Shown: piece after piece, positions 5,897-13,963 of the stretch | How positions within the stretch are numbered: position 1 is the stretch's first letter | Layout of the letters: each line of letters opens with the position of its first letter | From: a virus | IMG/VR virus record: IMGVR_UViG_3300048999_000035 | Location: 1 to 22,452 of that record | Strand: one strand, 5' to 3' | Length of the DNA stretch: 22,452 nucleotides | Notes under the pieces: model-generated | What the model was told of the DNA's origin: nothing | The model's input: only the letters and a program-made list of their open reading frames with translations | The model's database searches: none | Made by a program: the position numbers and the translations under genes

Positions 5897-7351
5897 ATGG
5901 CCGCCACAACCAACGGCAACGGCAGGCTCACCGACGCCGACAAGCGTCGCCTCGCCGGCCCACCCCTGTCGAACGCCTTCGACCAGTGGGACCGCCTGTT
6001 CCCGAGCTGGGACGACGGCGCAGTCTTCGCCTACAACTGGGACGTCCGCGACCTGAAGGAGATGCTGGCCCGCTCCGGCAAGGCCCGCTCCGTCGAACAG
6101 GTCCTCACGCTTCCACTCCGCTCGGCGAAGTGGGAGATCCAAGGCACCGGCGAGGTCGCCGACTTCGTGCGTGACCAACTCAAAGACAAGCTCGGTCTCG
6201 TCCTGGACCAGATGACCGCGGCGTGCACGTTCCGCAAGGCGTTCTTCGAAACTACGTGGAAGCTCGACGGCGGCCGGGTGGTGTTCGACGAGATCGCGTG
6301 GCGCCCCCCAGCGTCGTGTGAGGCCGCGTTCAACGAGAAGACCGCACGCGAGGACGGGTTCCGGCAGCGCGTCGCCCACCCCGCCGGTGCGACCTTGACG
6401 GCGGAGGGCAAGGGCACCCTGCCCGGCTACGTTCGCATCCCGGCGAACCGGGCGTTCATCTACACCCACGGCCGACACAGGGACCCCCTGTACGGCATCT
6501 CCGACATGGACGTGGCCTATTGGGCGTATGAGACGGCGCAGAAGGTCCAGTTCCTGTGGTTCCAGTATCTGGAGAAGCAGTCGTTGCCGAACGCCATCGT
6601 GTACGGCAACGACCCCACTGAGGCGGATGAGAACGCGCAGACGGTGGCGGACATGAAGGCCGGCGGGGTGATCGGCCTACCGCGGCCGGGGGACCCGCAG
6701 GCGAAGGCGTTCGAGCTGTTGGAGTCCTCGGGGAGGGGCGCCGATCAGTTCCTGGCGGCGATCAAGTACCTCGAAACGAACATGGTGGCGAGCGTCCTGG
6801 CCGGGTTCACCGAACTTGCCGACAACTCCACCGCCAGCCGTGTCGGGTCGTACGCGTTGTCCGCCGACCAGTCCGAGTTCTTCCTCGCCTCCCGGCAGGC
6901 GGTGGCCGATGAGATGGCCGACGCGGTCAACGAGGGGCTGATCCGGCCGCTGGTGGTCTACAACTTCGGCGAGCAGAAGGACCTGCCGAAGCTGTCGATC
7001 GGCCCGTTGGCGAACAAGGACACCGACCGGGCGTTGGACATGTTGAAGACCATCGTGAACGCCCCCACCTTGAACGTGCCCGGCGAGTTCGTGGACGCGC
7101 TGGTGAAGACCACGGCCTCCTACCTGGGGTTGGATGAGCAGCACGTTGTGGAGGCCATCGACCGGTTCGCGCAGCAACGCGCGAAGGACGAGCAGATCAA
7201 GCAGGACCAGGCCCGGAACCTCGCGGACGCGCAGAAGCAGGGTGTGATGCAAGCCCGGCAAGCCCCACCTGGCACACCGGAGGGTGCGGCCCGGTTGGGG
7301 AACGCGGTGCAGGGCGCGGCGAAGCTGGTCGCTGACCGGAAGGCGGCGTGA
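5897..7351 (+). CDS. portal protein, DUF935/Mu gp29-like (484 aa)
   Basis: Forms the dodecameric ring through which DNA enters the head and where the terminase docks. Features fitting the DUF935 portal group are FPSWDDGAVFAYNWDVRDLK near the N terminus, VEQVLTLPLRSAKWEI, YTHGRHRDPLYGISDMDVAY at about 190, the conserved SVLAGFTELADN-type segment, and a C-terminal helical barrel-like part (AIDRFAQQRAKDEQ). Length fits the family. ATG 5897 lies 8 bases after GAAGGG; a GTG at 5891 is too close to that site. The stop overlaps the next ATG (TGATG). Placement after terminase and before MuF-like and protease genes supports the call. Confidence 0.88.
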   Translation: MAATTNGNGRLTDADKRRLAGPPLSNAFDQWDRLFPSWDDGAVFAYNWDVRDLKEMLARSGKARSVEQVLTLPLRSAKWEIQGTGEVADFVRDQLKDKLGLVLDQMTAACTFRKAFFETTWKLDGGRVVFDEIAWRPPASCEAAFNEKTAREDGFRQRVAHPAGATLTAEGKGTLPGYVRIPANRAFIYTHGRHRDPLYGISDMDVAYWAYETAQKVQFLWFQYLEKQSLPNAIVYGNDPTEADENAQTVADMKAGGVIGLPRPGDPQAKAFELLESSGRGADQFLAAIKYLETNMVASVLAGFTELADNSTASRVGSYALSADQSEFFLASRQAVADEMADAVNEGLIRPLVVYNFGEQKDLPKLSIGPLANKDTDRALDMLKTIVNAPTLNVPGEFVDALVKTTASYLGLDEQHVVEAIDRFAQQRAKDEQIKQDQARNLADAQKQGVMQARQAPPGTPEGAARLGNAVQGAAKLVADRKAA

Positions 7352-7692
7352 TGGCCGACGCCACCACCTACCTTTACAAGGTCACTATCGGCCAGGTTGT
7401 CGACGGCGACACCGTGTGGCTCACCGTCGACCTAGGGTTCTACACCGCCCACACGGTCAAGGTCCGCATGGCCGGCATCAACGCACCAGAGCTGTCCACC
7501 GCTGAGGGCTCGGTGTCGAAGCAGGCACTGGCCGACTTCATCACCGCCCACCCCGGGCAGTGGACCGCGCAGACCTACAAGAGCGGCGTCGACAAGTACG
7601 GCCGGTGGCTGGCCACACTGCACGCCCCGGATGGCACGAACGTCAACCAGTGGATGTTGGTGAACGGGTTCGCCGTGTCGGACGTCGGCTGA
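7351..7692 (+). CDS. staphylococcal nuclease-like nuclease (113 aa)
   Basis: An SNase-fold phosphodiesterase. Motifs in order: VVDGDTVWL (Asp18, Asp20, Thr21), VRMAGINAPE (Arg39, Glu47), and KYGRWLA (Arg85). The spacing Arg39 to Glu47 equals Arg35 to Glu43 of the staphylococcal enzyme. The Ca ligand position Asp40 is Asn44 here, a variation also seen in other family members. There is no signal peptide, unlike secreted SNases, so it acts in the cell or in the virion. The ATG is coupled to the portal stop. Its position between portal and MuF suggests a packaging or head role, or destruction of host DNA. Confidence 0.88.
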   Translation: MADATTYLYKVTIGQVVDGDTVWLTVDLGFYTAHTVKVRMAGINAPELSTAEGSVSKQALADFITAHPGQWTAQTYKSGVDKYGRWLATLHAPDGTNVNQWMLVNGFAVSDVG

Positions 7693-7711
7693 GATGGCGG
7701 GAGGTGCCGGC

Positions 7712-8413
7712 GTGACCGCACCCGCACCCGCCCAGCAACCCCAGTCGCCGCAGCAGCAGGCGTTGGAGGACGCCGCGATCGTCGCCGGCCTGGCTGTCCT
7801 CCTGGCCGCGGTCACCCCGTCGGTGTCGAACATCGTCGCCCTGTTGACCCGGCCACCGGCGCGTAGAGGCGAGATCCGGGTGACCCCGAAAGCTGCCCGT
7901 GCTGCTGCGGGGATCGTGCTCCACTGGGGGCAGCCCGTCACGGCTCCGCACGGTGAAGCGGGCCGGTTGATGCAACGCCTCAACGTGCAACGCCGGGCGC
8001 AGTACCTGTTGGCGGCTGGCCGCAGGATCACCCGCGACGTGTTGGCTGACGCGTCCCGTGATGGGCTGGTGGCCGCGATCGGGCGGGAACGCCGCTACTG
8101 GCAGCAGCACCTCGACGCGAGCACGCGGCGGGAGCAGGCCGGGGCTGCGGTGGATACGGCGGCGGACCAGCACGGCGAACTGCGGGTCACCGGCCACGGC
8201 AAGGTCGGCACCGTCCTCGGGTGGCTGTCTCGTCGCGACGACCGCGTGGACCCTGCCTGCCGGGAAGCCGACGGGAAGAACTTCATCCTCGAACGTCCCC
8301 CGCGTATCGGCCTCCCAGGCACGGTGCACCCAGCCTGCCGGTGTGTCGCGGTGCCGCCGTATCGGACCCGGCAACTCGTCGGCGGAGGACTGCTGCCCAA
8401 CAAGCCACGCTGA
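7712..8413 (+). CDS. MuF-like minor head protein (233 aa)
   Basis: The C-terminal domain has the Mu gpF/SPP1 gp7 signature: RRDDRVDPACREADG, then PPRIGLPGTVHPACRCVAVPP, with the paired Cys and HPxCRC motif. The N terminus is Gln/Pro/Ala-rich and then helical. Such proteins bind the portal and are carried inside the head, sometimes being ejected with DNA. GTG 7712 is chosen because GGGAGGTG lies 6-7 bases upstream; an in-frame ATG at 7694 lies before that site and would add six residues. It sits in the usual place between portal and scaffold/protease. Confidence 0.82.
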   Translation: MTAPAPAQQPQSPQQQALEDAAIVAGLAVLLAAVTPSVSNIVALLTRPPARRGEIRVTPKAARAAAGIVLHWGQPVTAPHGEAGRLMQRLNVQRRAQYLLAAGRRITRDVLADASRDGLVAAIGRERRYWQQHLDASTRREQAGAAVDTAADQHGELRVTGHGKVGTVLGWLSRRDDRVDPACREADGKNFILERPPRIGLPGTVHPACRCVAVPPYRTRQLVGGGLLPNKPR

Positions 8414-8427
8414 CGAGGAGGGACACG

Positions 8428-9528
8428 GTGTCCAAGAAGACTGCGGCGTTGGAGTCGACGCCCGCCCCACTCGGCAAGCCAGGCGGGCCAGGTCTGTTCA
8501 AGGAGCGTGGGAATCGCCTGCCGAACTACATCGAACAGGTGGCACGTGGGCTGCTAGAGCGCGGCCGTGTCAAGGACAAGTCCCGCGCTATCCAGCTCGC
8601 GATCGGCGCGATGCAGCGGTGGGCGAGGGGCGGCGACAACGTTTCTCCGGAGGTGCGGGCTGCTGCGGCGAAGGCTCTGGCGCAGTGGGAAGCCCTGAAG
8701 GCGAAGGCGCGGGCGAAGCCGAACAAGTCGGACCACTCCAACACCTACCACGAGGGCGGAAGGCTCAAGCCTGGCCAACTCGTGCCCAACGGCACGGGCA
8801 AGCCTGAGCGTGTCCTTCCGGTTGACCTGTCGCAGCCTCGCCGTCCTCGTGGCAACCAGGGCGCCGGGCAGTGGTATTCGGAACCGGACTTCTCTACCGG
8901 GCCCCGCACGGTGGAGGTGCCGAAGGTGTCGGCCGGCAACATCGACGACCTGCGGAAGCAGTTGGCCGCGCTGGGCGTCGACGTGGAGGTCCCGGAGCAG
9001 GACAGGTTGAGCCTCGCCCGTGACTTGGCTTTGGCGGCTCAACGCCTCGCTGCCGGCCGTGTCGACCTCTCCCGCGCCAGCACCGCGGCCAAGCCCGCTA
9101 AGGCGGTGAGGAAGCCGTTGGAGGACCGGCTACACGAGAAGCTGGTCGCCCGGGGCATGTCGTCGGCGAAGGCCCGCCGGTTCGCGAAGCGTGCCGCTGC
9201 CCGCATGAAGCGGGAGAGGATCACCGGCCCACCCACACCGGCAGCAGCGGCTATGTCCAACGCTGGTGGCAACGTCGTCGAGTTGGCGAAGGTCGCCCCG
9301 GAACTGCGGGCGAAGGCACGGCAGAAGGCCGCCAACGCCGGCTCCGCACTACCGGACGGGAGCTTCCCGGTCCGCGGCAAGGGTGAACTCGGTAAGGCGG
9401 TGCAGGCGTGGGGACGGGCCAACCCCGCCAAACGGGCCCGACTCAAACGGCACCTACTCAAACGGGCGCGGGCGCTGGGCGCAGGCCAACAGGTGTTGGA
9501 CCGCATCAAACGACTGAAGGCGGCGTGA
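8428..9528 (+). CDS. basic phage protein with two small helical domains (366 aa)
   Basis: Two recognisable phage-associated modules are joined here. The N-terminal one (about 30-105) reads NRLPNYIEQVARGLLERGRV, then SRAIQLAIGAMQRWARGG and AAAKALAQWEALKAKA. The C-terminal one (about 312-366) reads SALPDGSFPVRGKGELGKAV followed by RHLLKRARALGA. Both are types I know from actinophage head genes; the second resembles DUF6582. The middle is rich in Lys, Arg and Ala. The very basic composition suggests contact with DNA or with the acidic scaffold encoded next. GTG 8428 follows GAGGAGGG. The stop overlaps the next ATG (TGATG). Exact role is unknown. Confidence 0.65.
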   Translation: MSKKTAALESTPAPLGKPGGPGLFKERGNRLPNYIEQVARGLLERGRVKDKSRAIQLAIGAMQRWARGGDNVSPEVRAAAAKALAQWEALKAKARAKPNKSDHSNTYHEGGRLKPGQLVPNGTGKPERVLPVDLSQPRRPRGNQGAGQWYSEPDFSTGPRTVEVPKVSAGNIDDLRKQLAALGVDVEVPEQDRLSLARDLALAAQRLAAGRVDLSRASTAAKPAKAVRKPLEDRLHEKLVARGMSSAKARRFAKRAAARMKRERITGPPTPAAAAMSNAGGNVVELAKVAPELRAKARQKAANAGSALPDGSFPVRGKGELGKAVQAWGRANPAKRARLKRHLLKRARALGAGQQVLDRIKRLKAA

Positions 9529-10757
9529 TGACCACACAGATCCTGTCGCCCATCGAGTTGGGCGAGACATCCAAGGTCGGTGGCCGGCTGTTCCGGAAGC
9601 AGATCCTCCCGGTCGGGTCCATCAACTACAAGGGCCGCCGCATCGACTTCACCCGCGACAAGCTCGCCGAGATGGAGCAGGCGTTCCGGTCTCGGGCGTT
9701 CGACACAGTCCCGCTGGTGTTCGCCGACAAGGACAACACGCACACCATGGACCCGAGGGCCACCACCGGGGAGATGGTCGACGTCGAGTTGACCGCCGAC
9801 GGTTTGGACGGCATCTTCCGCGCCTCCGACGAGGCCGCGAAGCTGCTGGAGTCCTACCCCAAGGTCGGTGTCAGTGCCCGAATCTTGGAGAACTACGAGC
9901 GCGCTGACGGCCGGTCCTTCCCGGCTGCGATCCAGCACGCGCTGATCACCTCAGACCCCCGGATCACGGGGATGCGGCCGTGGGAAGCGGTCAACCTGTC
10001 AGTCGAGGTTGAGTCGACGCTTGACCTCACAGCCGAAACGTTCGCCCCCGTGGGCGGGCAGGAGGAGGTTGAGATGGCCGAGAGGTCGCTCACCGAGGAC
10101 GAGATCGGGCGTGTGGTTCGCGCCGTGATCGCCCAGATGCAGGAGGGCCCGGAGGCTACCGCGGCGGATCCGGGTGCCGTGGAGGACGAGCAGGACGAGA
10201 CTCCCGAGGGTGTCGAGGACGGCACCTCGGGGTCCGAGCAGGACGACGACGTGTCCGACGAGGAGTTGGACCGGCTGATCGCTGGCATCCTCGCCGCCGA
10301 GGACGGCGCCGAGCAGGAACAGCCCGCCGACCAGCAGCAGGAGGAGGTTGCGGAGCCGGAGCCGGTCGCCGCATCCAACGACACCCCGGCGACCGAACTC
10401 GCCAACGCCCGCGCCCAGGAACTCGAGGTGCAGCTCGCGAACATGCAGCGCAAGCTGGACGAGCGGGACTTCGTCGCCGAGCGCACCCAACTGGCCGAGA
10501 AGTACGGCATCCCCCCGGCCGTCACCGACCTTGCCCGGCCGCTGCTGGAAGGCCGCCAGGTGATCGAGCTGTCCAACGGCAACTCTGTGGACGCCGGCCG
10601 GGTCGTGCGGGATGTGTTCGCCGCGCTCGGGGAGAAGATCCGCCTCCTCGATCTGTCCTCCGCTGTCGGGTCGGCGTTCGAAACCGACAAGGACAAGGAC
10701 GAGACCGAGGACCGCAACAACTGGATCTCGAAGACCCGCGCCGACCTCGGCCTGTAA
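9528..10757 (+). CDS. Mu GpI-like capsid protease fused to scaffold (409 aa)
   Basis: Residues 1-185 look like a Mu I-type prohead protease: FRKQILPVGSINYKGRRIDF, a His in NTHTMDPRATTGEMVDVEL, and a Ser in YPKVGVSARILEN as candidate catalytic Ser; the catalytic assignment is tentative. Residues about 200-300 are very acidic and Glu/Gln-rich. Residues about 303-335 form a coiled coil (ANARAQELEVQLANMQRKLD), as in scaffolding proteins. An internal ATG at 10074 (MAERSLTEDE) with an upstream GGAGGAGG could start a scaffold-only product, as in other phages with nested scaffold. It lies directly before the decoration and capsid genes. Confidence 0.8.
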   Translation: MTTQILSPIELGETSKVGGRLFRKQILPVGSINYKGRRIDFTRDKLAEMEQAFRSRAFDTVPLVFADKDNTHTMDPRATTGEMVDVELTADGLDGIFRASDEAAKLLESYPKVGVSARILENYERADGRSFPAAIQHALITSDPRITGMRPWEAVNLSVEVESTLDLTAETFAPVGGQEEVEMAERSLTEDEIGRVVRAVIAQMQEGPEATAADPGAVEDEQDETPEGVEDGTSGSEQDDDVSDEELDRLIAGILAAEDGAEQEQPADQQQEEVAEPEPVAASNDTPATELANARAQELEVQLANMQRKLDERDFVAERTQLAEKYGIPPAVTDLARPLLEGRQVIELSNGNSVDAGRVVRDVFAALGEKIRLLDLSSAVGSAFETDKDKDETEDRNNWISKTRADLGL

Positions 10758-10774
10758 CCCACCCCACCGTCCTG

Positions 10775-10798
10775 AACCCCGCCGCTGTGCGGGGTTTT
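10775..10798 (+). terminator. intrinsic terminator-like hairpin before decoration gene
   Basis: AACCCCGC (10775-10782) pairs with GCGGGGTT (10789-10796) around a 6-base loop, followed by TT. It is a classical intrinsic terminator shape, yet the decoration and capsid genes follow in the same direction 20 bases later. It may be a partial terminator or an RNA-processing signal. Confidence 0.7.
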
Positions 10799-10817
10799 CG
10801 CATGTCAGGAGACATTC

Positions 10818-11240
10818 ATGTCTGGAGTGAGCGTCCGTCAGTGCGACGGTCCCGACACGTACGAGGTTTCGGCCGCTGTCACGGGCGGCCAGTTGGTGGC
10901 CCCCACCACGGGCGGCAAGGTCGGCCCCGCGGGTGCGGCGGTGGCGAACGTGCTGGGTGTGGCGTTGCAGGACGCGCAGCCCGCCGGCTCGGCCCCCACC
11001 AGCCCCATCAACACCGGGTGGCCGTCCAGCAAGGTCGCGGTGGCGCGGGGTGTGGACGTGCGTGGCGTCACCTACGCCGCCGCCGCCAACTTCGGTGACC
11101 TGCTCATCTCCGCCGCGAACGGCCAGGTCACCCCGATCAGCGGCACCGCTGCCGCCACGGATGCCCGCCAGGTGGTGGGACGTTGCACCGAACCCCTCGG
11201 CGTCACCTCCGGCGGCGTCGGCCGCATCCACATCTTCTGA
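10818..11240 (+). CDS. head decoration/stabilisation protein (140 aa)
   Basis: A Gly/Ala/Val-rich beta protein with short repeating motifs (GGQLVAPTTGGKV, ANVLGVALQDAQPAG, KVAVARGVDV, DARQVVGRCTEPLGV), like the DUF2190-type capsid stabilising proteins found just before major capsid genes. These trim the outside of the head. ATG 10818 lies 5 bases after AGGAGA. It follows a terminator-like hairpin and is separated by 35 bases from the major capsid gene, with which it is probably co-expressed at a high level. Confidence 0.75.
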   Translation: MSGVSVRQCDGPDTYEVSAAVTGGQLVAPTTGGKVGPAGAAVANVLGVALQDAQPAGSAPTSPINTGWPSSKVAVARGVDVRGVTYAAAANFGDLLISAANGQVTPISGTAAATDARQVVGRCTEPLGVTSGGVGRIHIF

Positions 11241-11275
11241 CCCGGGCCCCTCTCGAAAGAAACTGGAGCTAACCC

Positions 11276-12175
11276 ATGACTACGAAGGTTGTGTCGAGCT
11301 TCGACGGGCCTCGGATCACAGTCAACGATTTCATCAAGGACCCGCTTCGTATCCCGGCTTTGGTGCTGGACATGGCCAAGCAGGGGTTCCTTGCTGACGC
11401 TGTGCTGCGTAACGGCGGCATGAACCAGTCGGGCAGCGTGCGGTACAACGAGTCGACGCCGCTGTACGCCGATGACGCGGCTGAGATCCGCTCCGAGTTC
11501 GCCGAGGTCTCGGTCGGTTCGACCTCGACCGGTGACCCGCGGGTGGCGTTCGTTGAGGAGCGGGCGCTGGCCATCATGGTGTCCGACGAGATGCGCCGCC
11601 GGCAGGTCACCGACCCGGTGACGAGGCAGCTCATGCAGGTGAAGAACACGCTGGTCAAGGCGTGGGACGACGCTTTCGTTAACGCGGTCCTCACCAACCC
11701 GGGCATCAACACGCAGGCCGCGTCCGCCGCGTGGAACGTCGGCAGCACTGACATCCGCATGGACATCAACAAGGCTCGGCAGAAGGTCGACAACGCGCAG
11801 ACCGCGTCCGGCTCCGAGTTCGCCTACGAGGCGGACACGCTGATCGTGAACAAGACGACCAAGTTCGACTTGCTCAACAGCAGCCAGTTCCAGGGCCCGT
11901 ACGTCGGCAACATCGCGTCGGAGAACCTGAAGTACACCGGCCTGCTGCCGAACCAGATCCTCACCCTGGACGTGCTGGTGTCCAACCGTGTCCCGGCCGG
12001 TAAGGCCATCGTGTGCCAGCGCAACATCCTCGGGTTCATCTCCGACGAATTGGCGCTTCAGGCGACCCCACTGTATCGGGACGAGCCGCGCAAGACGTGG
12101 CGGTCGGACGTGCAGCGCGCCTCGGCGATCGGCATCGACCAGCCGCTCGCGATCTGTGTCCTCACGGGGGTGTGA
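11276..12175 (+). CDS. major capsid protein (299 aa)
   Basis: Expected HK97-fold shell subunit. Its length, position after protease/scaffold and decoration genes, and sequence pattern fit: ITVNDFIKDPLRIPALVLDM, a long acidic helix segment (AEIRSEFAEVSV), EERALAIMVSDEMRRRQVTD, KNTLVKAWDDAFVNAVL, and a C-terminal ERG/P-domain-like part with TLDVLVSNRVPAGKAIV. No large N-terminal delta domain is present, in agreement with a separate scaffold. The ATG at 11276 follows GGAG by 7 bases. It is the likely most abundant product of the window. Confidence 0.88.
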   Translation: MTTKVVSSFDGPRITVNDFIKDPLRIPALVLDMAKQGFLADAVLRNGGMNQSGSVRYNESTPLYADDAAEIRSEFAEVSVGSTSTGDPRVAFVEERALAIMVSDEMRRRQVTDPVTRQLMQVKNTLVKAWDDAFVNAVLTNPGINTQAASAAWNVGSTDIRMDINKARQKVDNAQTASGSEFAYEADTLIVNKTTKFDLLNSSQFQGPYVGNIASENLKYTGLLPNQILTLDVLVSNRVPAGKAIVCQRNILGFISDELALQATPLYRDEPRKTWRSDVQRASAIGIDQPLAICVLTGV

Positions 12176-12178
12176 CCT

Positions 12179-12376
12179 ATGGCTACCGCGAAGTACGAAC
12201 TGCTGCTCGGCGGCATGTACCACGACGGCCACGATTACGTGCAGGGCGACGTGGTGGAGTTGGAGAAGGAGCGCGGCGACCATCTTGTCGACCTAGGCGC
12301 GCTCAAGCCTGCGGCTGAGAAGACCGCGCGTGGTCGGGGTAAGGCTGAGGAGCCCGCGCCCACTGTCGAGGGCTGA
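12179..12376 (+). CDS. small capsid-adjacent protein (65 aa)
   Basis: A short protein with a compact beta segment (KYELLLGGMYHDGHDYVQGD, then VVELEKERGDHLVDLGALKP) and a Lys/Ala/Glu tail. Proteins with the pattern G-D-x-V-E-L ... L-V-x-L-G-A are frequent between major capsid and connector genes in actinophages, with no settled function; head-tail joining or a capsid accessory role is possible. The ATG lies 3 bases after the capsid stop, so it is likely translated by coupling. Confidence 0.7.
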   Translation: MATAKYELLLGGMYHDGHDYVQGDVVELEKERGDHLVDLGALKPAAEKTARGRGKAEEPAPTVEG

Positions 12377-12379
12377 CCG

Positions 12380-12844
12380 GTGTATGCCACGGCGTCGGAT
12401 GTGCGCGCCGTCCTGGCCCGGGACACCTCGACACCGGAGGCGATGCAGGGCACTGCGGCGTCGCTGCCGGACACGGACGTAACGGCGGCGATCGTGTCGG
12501 CTCAGGCGCAGGTCGACGGACGGCTCAGCGCCCGGTACGCCACACCGTTTCCGGACCCGGCGCCGCAACTGGTCGCCGACATCACCCGGGACATCGCCGC
12601 CTACCTGTGCGACCTGACGTACAGGCAGGGGTTGGACTACGAGTCCGACCGGGACCCGGTGATCCTGCGATACCAGCAGGCGTTGGGGCAGTTGGAGATG
12701 ATCGCTAACGGTGACATCGACTTGCCGGTGGATCCGGGCACGACGGAGTCGGGTGGCGTGATGCGGGGCGTGAACAGGTACGACGGCGACATGTTCACGC
12801 TGCGGGACTTCGGCCTGGGGGTGAGCCGTGGCCGGGTTTGGTGA
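12380..12844 (+). CDS. head-tail connector, Mu gp36/DUF1320-like (154 aa)
   Basis: The helical layout matches gp36/gp6-like adaptor proteins that dock on the portal: MYATASDVRAVLARD at the N terminus, VTAAIVSAQAQVDGRLSARY (typical of DUF1320: an Ala-rich helix followed by RY), DITRDIAAYLCDLTYRQG, and a C-terminal LRYQQALGQLEMIANGDIDL. The GTG at 12380 begins 3 bases after the preceding stop. The gene overlaps the next by 17 bases. Confidence 0.82.
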   Translation: MYATASDVRAVLARDTSTPEAMQGTAASLPDTDVTAAIVSAQAQVDGRLSARYATPFPDPAPQLVADITRDIAAYLCDLTYRQGLDYESDRDPVILRYQQALGQLEMIANGDIDLPVDPGTTESGGVMRGVNRYDGDMFTLRDFGLGVSRGRVW

Positions 12845-13286
12845 GCGTCTGGACGAGCTGTCCGAGCTGGTCGGCCACGGCACCCTCGAAGGCTCGGTCG
12901 TCGTGGACCAAGCGTATGCCGCTGCCCAGCACGAGCACCTGGAATACAGGCATGTGCGTGGCGGGCAAGCGAAGTACCTCGAGCAGCCCTTGCACACCGA
13001 ACACGGGGGCTACCTGCGGGCCATCGCCGAGCAACTCCTCGAGGAAGGCCCCGTGCCGGGCATGGTCGACGCCATGGAGAACCTGTCCGACAAGGTTGAG
13101 GAGTTGGCGCCGCGGGAGTTCGAGAACCTGCGGGAGTCCGGCCATCCCACGGTGACCAGTGATGGCGCGGTGGTGTACGACCGGGCGCCCAAGCAGCGTC
13201 GCCTCACCCAACAAGAACTGGACGAGCAGCGCCGCCACGGGCAGCGTCACCGGCACCTGCACCCCGAGCAGTACGAGCCACGCTGA
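12828..13286 (+). CDS. head-tail connector/neck protein (152 aa)
   Basis: Likely head-closure or neck component. It contains AYAAAQHEHLEYRHVRGGQA and KYLEQPLHTEHGGYLRAIAE, a pattern repeatedly found after DUF1320-type genes in actinophages, then a helix (VDAMENLSDKVEELAPREF) and a basic, His/Arg-rich C terminus. The GTG start lies within the end of the upstream gene, and the TGA overlaps the next ATG (TGATG). Similarity to HK97 gp10-type proteins is an inference from position and layout. Confidence 0.72.
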   Translation: MAGFGERLDELSELVGHGTLEGSVVVDQAYAAAQHEHLEYRHVRGGQAKYLEQPLHTEHGGYLRAIAEQLLEEGPVPGMVDAMENLSDKVEELAPREFENLRESGHPTVTSDGAVVYDRAPKQRRLTQQELDEQRRHGQRHRHLHPEQYEPR

Positions 13287-13681
13287 TGTGGGCCACGAAG
13301 GACCTCATCGCCTGGCTACAGGGCTTGGGTGTGGCGGTGCCGCTGTTCCCGGGCACGCAGCGGATCCCGCAGATGCCCGATCGGCTCGCCGTCGTCACCC
13401 CCACGTCCGGGCCGGGCCTGACGTTGGAAGGTGCCGCAGACACTGTCGGGTTCCAACTCCGCTGCCGTGGCGCGCAGAACAACCCCGACGACTGCGAGTC
13501 CATCGCCTACGACGCGGACACCCGGATCCTCGGCGCCGCGTACCCGGCCACGATCGGCCCGGTTCGGCTGATCTCGGTGACCCGCTCCGGCGGTCGCCCG
13601 ACGCTGCTGTCCGCGCTGCCGGACTCCGGGAACCGCACCGAGATGGTGTGCACCTACCTGACCACGATCATGGAGGCATAA
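13286..13681 (+). CDS. tail terminator/minor capsid-type protein (131 aa)
   Basis: Length, position before the tail tube gene, and alternating beta/helix pattern fit the gpU/gp17-like tail terminator fold: an N-terminal helix (TKDLIAWLQGLGVAVPLFPG), strands in DRLAVVTPTSGPG and VGFQLRCRGAQNN, a helix (DDCESIAYDADTRILGAA), and a last strand RTEMVCTYLTTIMEA. The protein caps the tail tube and joins it to the connector. Its ATG is coupled to the upstream stop. Confidence 0.78.
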   Translation: MWATKDLIAWLQGLGVAVPLFPGTQRIPQMPDRLAVVTPTSGPGLTLEGAADTVGFQLRCRGAQNNPDDCESIAYDADTRILGAAYPATIGPVRLISVTRSGGRPTLLSALPDSGNRTEMVCTYLTTIMEA

Positions 13682-13684
13682 ACC

Positions 13685-13939
13685 ATGGCTGACAGCCCCG
13701 AGCGGAAGCTGACCGCCGAGGAGAAGGCCGCGCAGGACGCCGGGGCGGCACCGAAAGCCGAAACCCCTGCCCGCGCGTCGAAGCCGGGCACGGTGCGTCT
13801 GGCGCCGCCGCCGTTCGTCGACTCGTTCCAGGTTGGCGACACCGTGTTGACCGCTGAGGGCGTGGACCTCGACGAGGCGACCGCCGGCAAGGTGCGCGCC
13901 GCAGCCGAACAGTCCGGTCTCACCCTTCGCGAGGTCTGA
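13685..13939 (+). CDS. small hypothetical structural-region protein (84 aa)
   Basis: Unknown function. The first 40 residues are Ala/Lys/Glu/Pro-rich and probably disordered. The second half (APPPFVDSFQVGDTVLTAEG, then AGKVRAAAEQSGLTLREV) is a compact alpha/beta piece. Its G-D-x-V pattern recalls the small protein encoded at 12179-12376, so the two may share a fold. It is 3 bases from the tail terminator stop and is followed by a terminator-like hairpin. Confidence 0.7.
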   Translation: MADSPERKLTAEEKAAQDAGAAPKAETPARASKPGTVRLAPPPFVDSFQVGDTVLTAEGVDLDEATAGKVRAAAEQSGLTLREV

Positions 13940-13963
13940 CCCGCGCACCACCGTTTCGTCTTC

